DNA of 64,000 nucleotides from G025836975 sp040391135 (GTDB taxonomy: Bacteria; Pseudomonadota; Gammaproteobacteria; Burkholderiales; Burkholderiaceae_B): positions 6,405 to 70,404 of the forward strand of contig JBEBYL010000016.1 in the NCBI GenBank assembly GCA_040391135.1, in the 5' to 3' direction. The notes below the pieces were generated by a model. It was not told the origin of the DNA and did no database searches. It worked only from the letters and a program-made list of their open reading frames with translations. The position numbers and the translations under genes were made by a program. Shown one piece after another: positions 26,215 to 35,258 of this stretch. Every line of letters starts with the position of its first letter. Within the stretch, counting starts at the first letter, position 1.

Positions 26215-28011
26215 ATGTTCACGACCCGTCCCGAAATTACCGGCACCTTCGGTGTCGTGACCTCCACGCACTGGCTGGCTTCAGCGGTGGGCATGGCCAT
26301 GCTGGAACGGGGCGGCAACGCCTTCGATGCCTGCGTGGCCAGTGCGTTTACCTTGCATGTGGTCGAACCCCACCTGGTGGGTCCGGCCGGCGAGGTGCCG
26401 GGTATTTTTTATTCGGCGCGCACCGGCAAGGTTCAGGTGCTTTGCGGGCAGGGCACGACGCCCGCGGGCGCCACGCTGGAGCACTACCGTTCGCAGGGGC
26501 TGGAGCTTATTCCGGGCAATGGCCTGCTGGCCACGGTGATCCCCGGCGCTTTCGATGCGTGGATGATATTGCTGCGCGACCATGGCAGCATGCCGCTGCG
26601 GGAGGTCCTGGAACCGGCCATTTATTACGCCCGGCACGGCCACCCCATGCTGCCCCGCGTGGCCAACACCATTGCCGGCCTGAAAGATTTCTTTGAAACG
26701 CACTGGCCCACGTCGGCCGGCGTCTATGTGCCCAAAGGGGCGCTGCCGCAGGCGGGCAAACTGTTCTGCAATCCGGCACTGGCCCAGGCCTGGGAACGCG
26801 TGTTGGCCGAAGCGGAAAGCGCCGGCGGCGATCGGGAAAAACAGATCGAGGCGGCCCGCAAGGCTTTCTATCAAGGGTTTGTTGCCGAAGCGATCGACCG
26901 CTTCGTTTCAGGCAACGAGGTCATGGATGAGAGCGGCTCACCGCGCAAGGGCGTCATAACAGGACAGGACCTGGCGGGCTGGTCGGCCAGCTATGAAGAG
27001 CCGCTATTGCACGACTACGGCGGCGCAACGGTGGCCAAGACGCAGCCCTGGAGCCAGGGGCCTGCCTTCCTCCAGACGCTGGCCCTGCTGGAGCACACCG
27101 ATATAGGCCAGTTGAAAGACGGCGACCCGCGTTTCATTCATTTGCTGGTCGAGGCCATGAAGCTGGCGTTCGCGGATCGCGAAGCCTATTACGGCGATCC
27201 CGGCTTTGTCGACGTGCCCATGCAGGCCTTGCTGTCGCCGGACTATAACCGGGAGCGCAGCCGGCTGATCGGCGAACAGGCCTTCAATGAGTTGCGTCCG
27301 GGCCTCGTGCCGGGCTACGAGGCGCAGGTTGCCCGCGTGAATGCGGTGCTGGATCGCTTGTCCCGCAACAACGATGGCAGCCTGCTTTCCGCGATGGATC
27401 GCGCCAACCCGCTGTTGTCCGTCAAGCGGGGCGACACCACGCATATCGACGCCATAGACCGCTGGGGCAATATGATTACCGTGACGCCCTCGGGCGGCTG
27501 GTTGCAGTCCTCGCCGATCATCCCGGAATTGGGCTTCGGGCTGAATACCCGCGCCCAGATGTTCTGGCTGGAAGAGGGCATGCCGGGCACCCTTGCCCCC
27601 GGCAAGCGCCCGCGCACCACGCTAAGCCCGACCATGCTGCTGCGGGACGGGAGTCCCTGCATGGTGTTCGGCACGCCGGGCGGCGATCAGCAGGAACAAT
27701 GGCAGCTGATACTTTTCCTGCGCCACATGCACCAAGGCATGAGCCTGCAACAGGCCATCGATGGGCCGATGTTCCATACGCAGCATTTCCCCAGTTCCTT
27801 CTATCCGCGCGGGCGCAAGCCGGGCAACATCACCATAGAGACGATCGTGGGGGCCCAGGTGCTGGACGATCTGCGCCGCCGGGGACACCAGCTAGAAGAG
27901 TCGCCGGAATGGAGCATAGGCCGCCTGACCGCGGCATCGCGCGATCCGGACGGCCTGCTGCATGCGGCGGCGTCGCCCCGGCTGGTCCAGGCTTATGCGG
28001 TGGGGCGTTAG
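26215..28011 (+). CDS. ggt: Gamma-glutamyltransferase
   Basis: This 598-residue Ntn-hydrolase has the canonical KRGDTTH motif near residue 406, whose first Thr after the cleavage site is the nucleophile. The small-subunit features are also present (GNMITVTPSGGW, then RPRTTLSPTMLL). There is no obvious signal peptide, so it is probably cytoplasmic and would cleave imported gamma-glutamyl compounds. It closes the island opened by the YwrD/HpxW-like relative at 17724. Confidence 0.88.
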   Translation: MFTTRPEITGTFGVVTSTHWLASAVGMAMLERGGNAFDACVASAFTLHVVEPHLVGPAGEVPGIFYSARTGKVQVLCGQGTTPAGATLEHYRSQGLELIPGNGLLATVIPGAFDAWMILLRDHGSMPLREVLEPAIYYARHGHPMLPRVANTIAGLKDFFETHWPTSAGVYVPKGALPQAGKLFCNPALAQAWERVLAEAESAGGDREKQIEAARKAFYQGFVAEAIDRFVSGNEVMDESGSPRKGVITGQDLAGWSASYEEPLLHDYGGATVAKTQPWSQGPAFLQTLALLEHTDIGQLKDGDPRFIHLLVEAMKLAFADREAYYGDPGFVDVPMQALLSPDYNRERSRLIGEQAFNELRPGLVPGYEAQVARVNAVLDRLSRNNDGSLLSAMDRANPLLSVKRGDTTHIDAIDRWGNMITVTPSGGWLQSSPIIPELGFGLNTRAQMFWLEEGMPGTLAPGKRPRTTLSPTMLLRDGSPCMVFGTPGGDQQEQWQLILFLRHMHQGMSLQQAIDGPMFHTQHFPSSFYPRGRKPGNITIETIVGAQVLDDLRRRGHQLEESPEWSIGRLTAASRDPDGLLHAAASPRLVQAYAVGR

Positions 28012-28142
28012 GTCCGGCCAGGCCGCCGGGCCGGCCGATATTGTCGCAATGCACAAATCCCTTTGCCCGGAATGGGCACAAGGGCATTCAGTCCTAAAAT
28101 AGTCCACAATAACTGTTTATCGTTGTTTCCCCGGGATATTTA

Positions 28143-29342
28143 ATGACTCGCATTGTCCTCTTTGAGAATATTCACCCCAGCGCCAAGGAAGTCTTCACGT
28201 CCGCCGGTTTGGACGATATCGTGATGCATGCGTCGGCGCTACAACCCGATGCCCTGCGCGAGGCGCTGCGCGGCGCGCATCTGGTCGGCATCCGTTCCCG
28301 CACGCACCTGGATGCCGCCTTGCTGGCGGATGCGCCCGATTTGCAGGCCATAGGCTGCTTCTGCATAGGAACCAACCAGGTGGACCTGGAAGCGGCCATG
28401 CTGCGCGGTATTCCGGTCTTCAACGCGCCTTTCTCCAATACCCGGTCGGTTGCCGAACTGGTGCTGGGCGAGGCCATCTTGCTGCTGCGCCGCATCCCGG
28501 AGAAGAACGACAGGGTGCATCAGGGGCATTGGGACAAGTCGGCTGAAGGTGCCTTCGAGGCGCGAGGCAAGACACTGGGTATTATCGGATACGGGAACAT
28601 CGGTTCGCAGGTCGGCACCCTGGCCGAGGCGGCGGGCATGCGCATCATTTTCCACGATGTCGAAGCCAAGCTGCCGCTGGGCAACGCCAGGGCCAGCGCT
28701 TCGCTGAAAAAACTGCTGGCGCAATCGGATATCGTCACCCTGCATGTGCCGGGCGGGAAATCCACCCAGAACATCATGGATGCGCAAGCCATTGCGGCGA
28801 TGAAGCCGGGCGCAATACTCATCAACGCATCGCGTGGCACCGTCGTCGATATCGACGCGCTGCATGCGGCGCTGGTTTCCGGGCATCTGTCGGGCGCCGC
28901 GCTGGACGTCTTCCCCACCGAGCCGAAGAGCGTGAACGAACCGTTGGCCAGCCCTTTGATAGGCATGCGCAATGTCATTCTTACCCCTCATATCGGCGGC
29001 AGCACGCAAGAATCGCAAGAGAATATCGGCCGCGAAGTGGCCGAAAAACTGGTTCGCTTCGCATTGAGCGGCACGACCAAGGGCGCGGTGAATTTCCCCG
29101 AGATCCCCTACCAGGAGGCTGCCGGCACGGCCCGCATATTGCATGTGCACCGGAACCTGCCGGGCGCCATGGGTACGCTCAGCAACCTGATGGCGGAGCA
29201 CGGGCTGAATATCGTCAGCCAGCAATTGCAGACGCGCGGCCAGATCGGTTATGTTATTTCCGATGTCGAAGGAAAGGTCGACGATACCGTCATGTCGGTA
29301 TTGCGTTCGCATCCCATCACGGTGCGCTGCAATCTGGTCTGA
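28143..29342 (+). CDS. serA: D-3-phosphoglycerate dehydrogenase (SerA) with ACT domain
   Basis: This 399-residue 2-hydroxyacid dehydrogenase has the NAD-binding GIIGYGNIGSQVG near residue 145 and NASRGTVVD near residue 230. TPHIGGST near residue 282 holds the catalytic His. A C-terminal ACT domain of about 70 residues begins around residue 325 (RILHVHRNLPGAMG), as in E. coli SerA, so serine feedback is likely. It catalyses the first step of serine synthesis. It looks monocistronic, with a MarR gene 45 bp downstream after a GC hairpin. Confidence 0.9.
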   Translation: MTRIVLFENIHPSAKEVFTSAGLDDIVMHASALQPDALREALRGAHLVGIRSRTHLDAALLADAPDLQAIGCFCIGTNQVDLEAAMLRGIPVFNAPFSNTRSVAELVLGEAILLLRRIPEKNDRVHQGHWDKSAEGAFEARGKTLGIIGYGNIGSQVGTLAEAAGMRIIFHDVEAKLPLGNARASASLKKLLAQSDIVTLHVPGGKSTQNIMDAQAIAAMKPGAILINASRGTVVDIDALHAALVSGHLSGAALDVFPTEPKSVNEPLASPLIGMRNVILTPHIGGSTQESQENIGREVAEKLVRFALSGTTKGAVNFPEIPYQEAAGTARILHVHRNLPGAMGTLSNLMAEHGLNIVSQQLQTRGQIGYVISDVEGKVDDTVMSVLRSHPITVRCNLV

Positions 29343-29349
29343 CATCCCC

Positions 29350-29365
29350 GGCCGCCGCGGCGGCC
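29350..29365 (+). terminator. GC palindrome after serA
   Basis: GGCCGCCG (29350-29357) is followed directly by CGGCGGCC and then TTCTT. It sits just past the serA stop and could be a weak terminator. The absence of a loop beyond the central bases makes it modest. Confidence 0.3.
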
Positions 29366-29387
29366 TTCTTCAGCGCCGGCGGGTCCT

Positions 29388-29828
29388 GTGACTTCCTACA
29401 ACAATCCCTCCAACAGTAAAGACGGAAGTCCGACCCGCGCCGATTACGAGGCGCTGGCCATGTTTCGCTTCACCTTGCGCCGCTTCAGCGCCTTCAGCGA
29501 AGCGGCGGCCGCAGCGGCCGGGCTGATGCCGCAGCAGCACCAGGCCCTTCTGGTGATCAAGGCCTTGAGCGCCGATGCGGCGCCCAGCGTGGGCGACGTC
29601 GCCGAGCACCTGCTGATCCGCCACCATAGCGCGGTGGAGCTCATCAATCGCCTGGTCCGCATGGAACTGGTGCAGCGCTTGCGGGATCCGGCCGATCGCC
29701 GCCGCGTGCGGGTCATGCTGACGCCGCTGGCCGAGGAGAAACTGGCGGCCTTGTCGAGCGTCCATCTGGAAGAACTGCGTGCAGTGCGGCCTTTGCTGAC
29801 TAAATTGCTGCGTCATTTCAGCGGCTAG
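29388..29828 (+). CDS. MarR-family transcriptional regulator
   Basis: This 146-residue winged-helix regulator starts with GTG at 29388. The core VGDVAEHLLIRHHSAVELINRLVRMELVQRLRDPADRRRVRVMLT (residues 66-110) has the MarR recognition helix and the wing DPADRRRV. Its target is not evident; no clear palindrome stands directly upstream. Ligand unknown. Confidence 0.88.
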   Translation: MTSYNNPSNSKDGSPTRADYEALAMFRFTLRRFSAFSEAAAAAAGLMPQQHQALLVIKALSADAAPSVGDVAEHLLIRHHSAVELINRLVRMELVQRLRDPADRRRVRVMLTPLAEEKLAALSSVHLEELRAVRPLLTKLLRHFSG

Positions 29829-29870
29829 GCTCGCCGGCTTTTTGCGTGACGGCAGGCATGGCCGCCGGCC

Positions 29871-30323
29871 TCAACCGGCTTTGATCCGCTCCACGAAATG
29901 CAGAGTGGCGCTTGCGCCGGGCGCAGGCTCGGGCAGTATATCGGCCAGCGAATAGCGGTCCAGATGCTGCATGAACTGCTGCAGCGCACCGTCGATGATG
30001 GCGGTCAGGCCGCAATGGCCGCTTAGGGAGCAGGCATTGCCGGCAACGAAGCATTCCACCAGGGCCAGGTCGTTTTCGGTATCGCGCACGACCGCGCCCA
30101 GATTAATCTCCGCCGGAGGCCGGGCCAGGCGCATGCCGCCGTTCTTGCCGCGCACGGTTTCTATCCAGCCCCGTTGCGCCAGCCTATGCGTGATCTTCAT
30201 GAGATGCGGCTCGGAGATGCCGTAGGACTGCGCGATCTCGGCGATGGTGCATAGACGGTCGGGGTGCCTGCCGACGTACATCAGCAGGCGCATCGCATAA
30301 TCGGTCATGGTGGTCAGGCGCAT
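29871..30323 (-). CDS. nsrR: Rrf2-family iron-sulfur regulator, NsrR type
   Basis: This 150-residue Rrf2 regulator has the winged helix RLTTMTDYAMRLLMYVG and three cysteines at residues 91, 98 and 104. Their placement matches the [Fe-S] ligands of NsrR (91, 96, 102 in E. coli). NsrR senses nitric oxide through its cluster and represses NO-detoxification genes. It is the last gene of a minus-strand operon with nnrS (4 bp upstream) and a truncated haemoglobin, and a matching operator lies at 31984-32006, which implies autoregulation. Confidence 0.88.
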   Translation of the reverse strand: MRLTTMTDYAMRLLMYVGRHPDRLCTIAEIAQSYGISEPHLMKITHRLAQRGWIETVRGKNGGMRLARPPAEINLGAVVRDTENDLALVECFVAGNACSLSGHCGLTAIIDGALQQFMQHLDRYSLADILPEPAPGASATLHFVERIKAG

Positions 30324-30327
30324 GTGA

Positions 30328-31533
30328 TTACCCCGGATTCGTGTGGCGCGGGCGGATCAGCATGGGCACGAAGCGCCACAGGTAAAGGGCCATGCATGCG
30401 ATCCAGCTTAGCGCGGCCGCGCGCAGCATCCACAGGCTGCCGTTGCTGGGCCACAGGGCGCCCAGCCGCAATACCACGGCGGCTATCATCAGGTAGTAGC
30501 TGATCAGCATGCTGTTGTCCAGGGCCAGCGGGTGGCCCAGGTGGCCCAGCGCGGTGCGCGTCACCATGCCGATGATCAGCACCGCGAAACCTCCCATGCC
30601 GATGATATGCACATGTACCGCGGCGCGCGCCAGCACTCCGGTGGCCAGTCCGCTGGTGTGCCAGGCGGCGAAGATCAGGCCCAGGCCCATGGCGGCGTAG
30701 CCCAGGTAAAGTATCCAGAGCATGGGTTTATGCAGGACTGCCAGCGGCTTCCATCGCAACACTTGCCATAGGCTGACCATGCCGACCACCGCCAGCGCGG
30801 CGGCCATGGGCAAAGCCAGGCCGGCCAGGCCCAGGGCAATGGCAATCACGCCGATGACAAGCTGGACTTGCCCGCTGCGGACCTGCATGGGCAAGGCAAG
30901 GCCGGGCACCATACGCATCGAAAAGAAGGGAATGACCCGCCGCGCGATCAGCAGGGCGATCACGGCCATGCAGATCATGCCCAGATCGAAACGCCGCATG
31001 AGCAGGACATAATCGCCATCCAGGGCGGCGCGCAAGTACAGCGCGTTGGCGGCTCCCAGGCCCAGCACCAGCAGCGGCACGCCGTAGTTGCGGCGGCTCT
31101 TCCCCTTGACCATGACGCGCATCAGGCATGCCGCGCTGATCACGAAAAAGGCGATTTCGCTGGCGCAGGCGATATGGGTTGCGATTTCGCCGCCGACCAG
31201 ATAGCCGATGCGCGCGATCAGCCATAGCACCACGATACCCGCCAGGCCGGCGCCTTTCAAAGGATTGAAACCGGTCCAGGTGGCGCTGGCCGTCAACAGG
31301 AAAGCGACGGCGATGGTGGCGATGAAACCCCAGAGCATTTCGTGGGCATGCCATGCCAGGCCGCCTAATGGCTGTCCTAACCATTGCGGCGCAAAAATCC
31401 AGATGAACAGGGAAATCAAGGCCCAGCCGCAGCCCGCGATATACAGCGGCCTGAAGCCCAGGCTAAGAAATGCGCTCATGTCGGGCCGTTTTGAAGCGCT
31501 CTTGCCCTCGTGGATCTGCAGCAGTTCAGCCAT
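30328..31533 (-). CDS. nnrS: NnrS family haem/copper membrane protein
   Basis: This membrane protein of about 401 residues has 12 hydrophobic helices and the NnrS landmarks FRPLYIAGCGWALISL, WHAHEMLWGF and HVHIIGMGGFAVLIIGMVTRTALGHLG, whose His residues bind metal in the family. NnrS protects against nitrosative stress. The preferred start is ATG 31533, overlapping the haemoglobin stop by 8 bp; the frame is open a little further upstream. It is cotranscribed with the haemoglobin and nsrR. Confidence 0.9.
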   Translation of the reverse strand: MAELLQIHEGKSASKRPDMSAFLSLGFRPLYIAGCGWALISLFIWIFAPQWLGQPLGGLAWHAHEMLWGFIATIAVAFLLTASATWTGFNPLKGAGLAGIVVLWLIARIGYLVGGEIATHIACASEIAFFVISAACLMRVMVKGKSRRNYGVPLLVLGLGAANALYLRAALDGDYVLLMRRFDLGMICMAVIALLIARRVIPFFSMRMVPGLALPMQVRSGQVQLVIGVIAIALGLAGLALPMAAALAVVGMVSLWQVLRWKPLAVLHKPMLWILYLGYAAMGLGLIFAAWHTSGLATGVLARAAVHVHIIGMGGFAVLIIGMVTRTALGHLGHPLALDNSMLISYYLMIAAVVLRLGALWPSNGSLWMLRAAALSWIACMALYLWRFVPMLIRPRHTNPG

Positions 31534-31930
31534 GGGTGATCTCCGTGGGCATGCGATCGGGTTCATTGCTCATTTGGTATCCGAACCACAGGCTGCGGGC
31601 GATGCGCTGGGCGAATTCCTCGGCGCGTTCGGCGAAGGGGCGGTTCGGCAGCGTTTGCGCCGTTTCATGAAAAAGCGACAGCCATTGCGTGAACATGCCG
31701 GCATTCAGGCCGGGCAGGGCGACGTGCTTGGGCATGGGGGTGCCGCTGTAGGATCCGGTACCCAATAGCAGCGATGACCAAAAGCGAACCATGATGGCCA
31801 AGTGTTTGTCCCAGTCGTCGATGTGCCGGTTGAAGATGGGCCCCAGCATGGCATCGGCCCGTACCCGGTCGTAGAAACCGTAAACCAGCGTTTTTATTTC
31901 TTCTTCGGTACAGAGTTCGGATCGAGCCAT
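31526..31930 (-). CDS. Group III truncated haemoglobin
   Basis: This 134-residue globin has the group III features VYGFYDRVRADAMLGPIFN and FWSSLLLGTGSYSGTPMPKHVALPGL. The His at residue 69 in KHVALPGL is the likely proximal haem ligand. Such globins bind NO or O2. It is the first gene of the NO-response operon, 54 bp downstream of an NsrR-like operator, and its stop overlaps the nnrS start. Confidence 0.9.
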   Translation of the reverse strand: MARSELCTEEEIKTLVYGFYDRVRADAMLGPIFNRHIDDWDKHLAIMVRFWSSLLLGTGSYSGTPMPKHVALPGLNAGMFTQWLSLFHETAQTLPNRPFAERAEEFAQRIARSLWFGYQMSNEPDRMPTEITHG

Positions 31931-31983
31931 GGAATCATGTTTCCTGCCGAGCGGAAGCGGCGGTGGTGGAGGTAATAAGATTA

Positions 31984-32006
31984 AAGATTTATTTAAAAGT
32001 AATCTT
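31984..32006 (-). promoter_or_regulatory. NsrR-like operator upstream of the haemoglobin-nnrS-nsrR operon
   Basis: AAGATTTATTT (31984-31994), one central A, then AAAGTAATCTT (31996-32006) form an 11-1-11 dyad. Nine of 11 positions in the half-sites are complementary. This is the size and AT-rich AAGAT/ATCTT form of known NsrR sites. It lies 54-76 bp upstream of the operon, where it would cover the promoter. Confidence 0.7.
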
Positions 32007-32170
32007 ATAAAAATTCGCTATCGCCGTCAATCTCAGGGTATATAGCACTAACGACAGATACAGCATTTACGCTACCATTAGCGATTGCTGCATTTTGTAA
32101 TATTTATTCGACGCCAATTTCACGCGCTGTGTGATCTGATTTGGCCACGAACTTACTCTATATATTGTCC

Positions 32171-33184
32171 ATGTCCCAGCCCACCACGCTTACTTGCGTG
32201 ATTCCCTGCCTGAACGAGGAAGCCAATTTAAACGTATTGCTGCCTCAACTGCTTGCCGTCCTGGATTCGTTGCATATCCGCTACGAAATCATTGTGGTGG
32301 ACGACGGCAGCACCGACGGCACGCCGGCCGCCATGCAGGACTGGGCGGCCAGGCATTCCGAAATCCTGTACATGCAGCTTTCCCGGAATTTCGGCAAGGA
32401 AGCTGCATTGACGGCCGGGCTGGAAACCGCCCTTGGGCAGGTCGTGGTCTGCATGGATGCCGATTTGCAGCATCCTCCCGAACTGATTCCCAAAATGCTG
32501 GAACGCTGGCAGGCCGGGGCCGAAATGGTCTATGCCGTGCGCGCCACGCGTCAGGACGAATCCATGTTCAAGCGCATGGGTACGCGGTTTTTCTATGCAT
32601 TGATGCGAACATCCGGGGGGCTGCAAGTTCCCGAAAACGCGGGGGACTTCCGCCTGATGGATCGCGTGGTGGTCGATGCGCTGCTACGCCTGCCCGAGCG
32701 CAACCGCTTCATGAAAGGGCTGTTCGCCTGGGTCGGCTACCGGTCCGAGCCCATGTTGTATTCGCCTCCCGAGCGCCTGCACGGTAAATCCACATTCAAG
32801 CCGTTCAAGCTGTGCCGGTTTGCCGTTGACGGCATCACCGCATTCACGACCTGGCCCTTGCGCATGCTCAGCCTGATGGGAATTGGCCTGTCCCTGCTGT
32901 CGTTCGCCTACGGTTTGTTCATTATCGTGACCTATCTGATGTTCGGCGATCCGGTCCAGGGCTGGGCGTCGCTGATTACGGTCGTTCTTTTCTTTGCCGG
33001 CGTCCAGCTCATTTCCGTGGGCGTGCTGGGCGAATATATCGCCCGCATCTTCGGCGAGGTCAAAAATCGTCCGGTGTATCTGGTGCGGCAGCAGTGCGGG
33101 CGCGGCCTGACACAAGCCGCTGCGTCCCCGCAAACGGTGGCGTCGGTCACGCACGCTACTTTTCCGGCACAAAAAACAGGCTAA
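32171..33184 (+). CDS. lgmA: Polyprenyl-phosphate glycosyltransferase family 2 (ArnC/GtrB/LgmA-like)
   Basis: This 337-residue GT2 enzyme has DDGSTDGT near residue 40 and the metal-binding DADLQHPPE near residue 94, then two C-terminal helices (about residues 237-260 and 270-292) as in ArnC and GtrB. It should attach a sugar to undecaprenyl phosphate at the cytoplasmic face. ATG 32171 is preferred over a TTG at 32141. With the ArnT-like, GtrA-like and deacetylase genes downstream it matches the Bordetella lipid A glucosamine-modification set. The symbol rests on that gene context. Confidence 0.82.
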   Translation: MSQPTTLTCVIPCLNEEANLNVLLPQLLAVLDSLHIRYEIIVVDDGSTDGTPAAMQDWAARHSEILYMQLSRNFGKEAALTAGLETALGQVVVCMDADLQHPPELIPKMLERWQAGAEMVYAVRATRQDESMFKRMGTRFFYALMRTSGGLQVPENAGDFRLMDRVVVDALLRLPERNRFMKGLFAWVGYRSEPMLYSPPERLHGKSTFKPFKLCRFAVDGITAFTTWPLRMLSLMGIGLSLLSFAYGLFIIVTYLMFGDPVQGWASLITVVLFFAGVQLISVGVLGEYIARIFGEVKNRPVYLVRQQCGRGLTQAAASPQTVASVTHATFPAQKTG

Positions 33185-33250
33185 GCCACCGCACTTCGTA
33201 CCGCGCAGAGCCCGCTCCTTTCATTCTCCTAGCGCTACTTTCTTTCGATT

Positions 33251-34885
33251 ATGACCTTCCAACAAGCAACCCTGCCGGGACAGGTCCGGCCAGCTGGGCG
33301 TACAGGCGGATTGTTACACTTAGTGTCCAATCTGCTCAATATGCAATCGACTTGGCTGGTTGGCGCCGTGAGCTTCATCTGGCTAAGCGCCACCACGGGG
33401 CTGTATCCCTTGTTGATTCCGGACGAAGGGCGCTACGTCGGCGTTGCCTGGAACATGCTCAGCGCGGGGGAATACGCTGTGCCCCGTCTGGATGGCCTGC
33501 CTTTTTTTCACAAGCCGCCGCTGTTCTACTGGCTGACCGCCTTGTCGCTGAATGTATTCGGCATAAACGAATGGTCGGCCCGCCTGGCCTCGGTCGCCGC
33601 GGCGACACTGACCGTGACCCTGCTGTTCTGGTTCCTGAAAACCCAGGTCAATCAGCGGGTTGCCGTGTTGGCCGCCTTTATTCTCATGTCGGCGCCGTTG
33701 CTGTTCGGCGCCTCGCACTACGCCAATCTGGACATGACGGTGGCGGGCATCATTACCGCCGCCATTATCACCGCCGCCACCGCCGTGCTCCGGTTCGAGC
33801 GCGGCCAGGCCTATCGTGGCGCGTTGGCGCTTGCTTATGCCTGTGCCGCTGCGGGCTTCCTTGCCAAAGGCTTGATAGGGGTCGTGCTGCCGGGCGGCGT
33901 ACTGTTCTTCTGGCTGCTGGGCCGCCGCCGCTTCGATTCGATGCTGCGCTTGCTGTGGCTGCCGGGCATTGCAATATTTCTGCTGCTGGCATTGCCATGG
34001 ATGTTTGCCATGCAGCAGCGCTACCCCGGCTTTTTCGATTACTACATCGTCTACCAGCACTTCGAACGTTTCCTGGAGAAGGGCTTCAACAACGCGCGTC
34101 CTTTCTGGTTCTACCTGCCGGTCCTGCTGGGCCTGACATTGCCCTGGTCGGTGCACCTGTGGCGGCTGGCCAACAAGGCCTATTGGAAGAATCCCCAGCA
34201 TGCCGCCTTGCGGGGGCTGATGCTGTCGTGGCTGCTGGTGGTGCTGGTTTTCTTCTCGCTACCCAACTCCAAGCTGATCGGCTACATCCTTCCGGCGCTG
34301 GCTCCCCTGGCCTACTTCATTGCCGAGGCCTTCATCATCCAATTCTCGGCCAACGATGGGCGAGGCGCCTTGAAGACATACACGGTGTCATTGCTGTTGT
34401 CGATGGCCATCTGCGTTGCGGCGGTGGTCGTCATGGTGGGCTGGCCGCAGCCCGGAACGAAGGGCCTGGCCCTGAAGCTGCAGGCGCACTATCAACCGTC
34501 GGACAAGATCGTCATGCTGGAGCGCTTCCGCTACGATCTGGATTTTTATCTCGGCGCGGGCAAGACATCGTTCGTGGTGTCCCAGTGGGACGATCCCGAA
34601 TTGAGCCGCACGGACAATTGGCGCCGCGAGCTCTACGAAGCCGGCAAGTTCGAACCGGAAGCCGGCAGCCGTTTGCTTATCTCACCCGAGGGGTTGACGG
34701 CCAAGCTGTGCGCCAGGCATGTGGTGGGCCTATGGCTGATCGGCGATACAGGCAGCCCCGAACGCTATGGTTTCCTGAAAGCCATGGAAACCGAGGTCGA
34801 AGACGGCAAGCTGCGGGCCTGGTATGTGCCGGCGGGCGGAGCGCTCAGCTTTTGTGCTGGAATGCCCAAAGCCGTCCAAGAATAA
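33251..34885 (+). CDS. lgmB: ArnT-like lipid A glycosyltransferase (GT39/PMT family, LgmB-like)
   Basis: This 544-residue inner-membrane GT-C enzyme has the family pattern LIPDEGRYVGVAWNML near residue 56, with the Asp-Glu pair in the first periplasmic loop, and HKPPLFYWLTALS near residue 87. About 11-12 helices are followed by a soluble C-terminal domain. ArnT-type enzymes move a sugar from undecaprenyl phosphate to a lipid A phosphate. It follows the GT2 gene by 66 bp and its 3' end overlaps the convergent GtrA-like gene by 41 bp. Confidence 0.82.
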   Translation: MTFQQATLPGQVRPAGRTGGLLHLVSNLLNMQSTWLVGAVSFIWLSATTGLYPLLIPDEGRYVGVAWNMLSAGEYAVPRLDGLPFFHKPPLFYWLTALSLNVFGINEWSARLASVAAATLTVTLLFWFLKTQVNQRVAVLAAFILMSAPLLFGASHYANLDMTVAGIITAAIITAATAVLRFERGQAYRGALALAYACAAAGFLAKGLIGVVLPGGVLFFWLLGRRRFDSMLRLLWLPGIAIFLLLALPWMFAMQQRYPGFFDYYIVYQHFERFLEKGFNNARPFWFYLPVLLGLTLPWSVHLWRLANKAYWKNPQHAALRGLMLSWLLVVLVFFSLPNSKLIGYILPALAPLAYFIAEAFIIQFSANDGRGALKTYTVSLLLSMAICVAAVVVMVGWPQPGTKGLALKLQAHYQPSDKIVMLERFRYDLDFYLGAGKTSFVVSQWDDPELSRTDNWRRELYEAGKFEPEAGSRLLISPEGLTAKLCARHVVGLWLIGDTGSPERYGFLKAMETEVEDGKLRAWYVPAGGALSFCAGMPKAVQE

Positions 34886-35234
34886 AGGTCATGCCGGCAA
34901 TCGCGATTAAAATCAGCGCCAGCAAGATATCGTAGGGCAGGTCGGTGGCGCGCAGCAGCCAGGCATAGGCCAGCTCATTGACGGCGAAGCCCAGGGCCGA
35001 GACAGCGAAGAAACGCCGCGCCGCCTGGGCCAGGGGAGCCCTGTGATGCTTGAAGGTAAGCTGGTAATGGCCCGCGAAGGATACGCAAAAAGCCACCAGC
35101 CAGCCAATGACGTTGGCGGCCAGGGGCGACAGCCCACTGGCCGATACAACGGCGACAACGACCAGCCAATGCGTGGCGGCCGCCGCGCAGCCTACGGCAA
35201 TAAACCAAGCCAGTTGCCGTACAAGTTTTTGCAT
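34845..35234 (-). CDS. GtrA-like small membrane protein (probable lipid-linked sugar flippase)
   Basis: This 129-residue protein from ATG 35234 has four helices and the GtrA pattern (RQLAWFIAVGCAAAATHW, then GYLAFCVSF-like AFCVSFAGHYQLTFKH). GtrA proteins are thought to flip undecaprenyl-phosphate sugars. It lies head-to-head with the deacetylase gene (24 bp between starts) and tail-to-tail with the ArnT-like gene. In Bordetella a comparable component belongs to the lgm locus (LgmD-type), but I recall the C/D lettering only loosely and give no symbol. Confidence 0.8.
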   Translation of the reverse strand: MQKLVRQLAWFIAVGCAAAATHWLVVVAVVSASGLSPLAANVIGWLVAFCVSFAGHYQLTFKHHRAPLAQAARRFFAVSALGFAVNELAYAWLLRATDLPYDILLALILIAIAGMTFILGRLWAFQHKS

Positions 35235-35258
35235 CGTAATTGTTTCCGGAGAAAGCGT

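Noticed and set aside
33094..34935. A 613-codon frame overlapping the ArnT-like gene in another phase
   Set aside because: The other frame has the GT39 motifs and membrane helices; this one is Arg/Ala/Gly-rich without helices.
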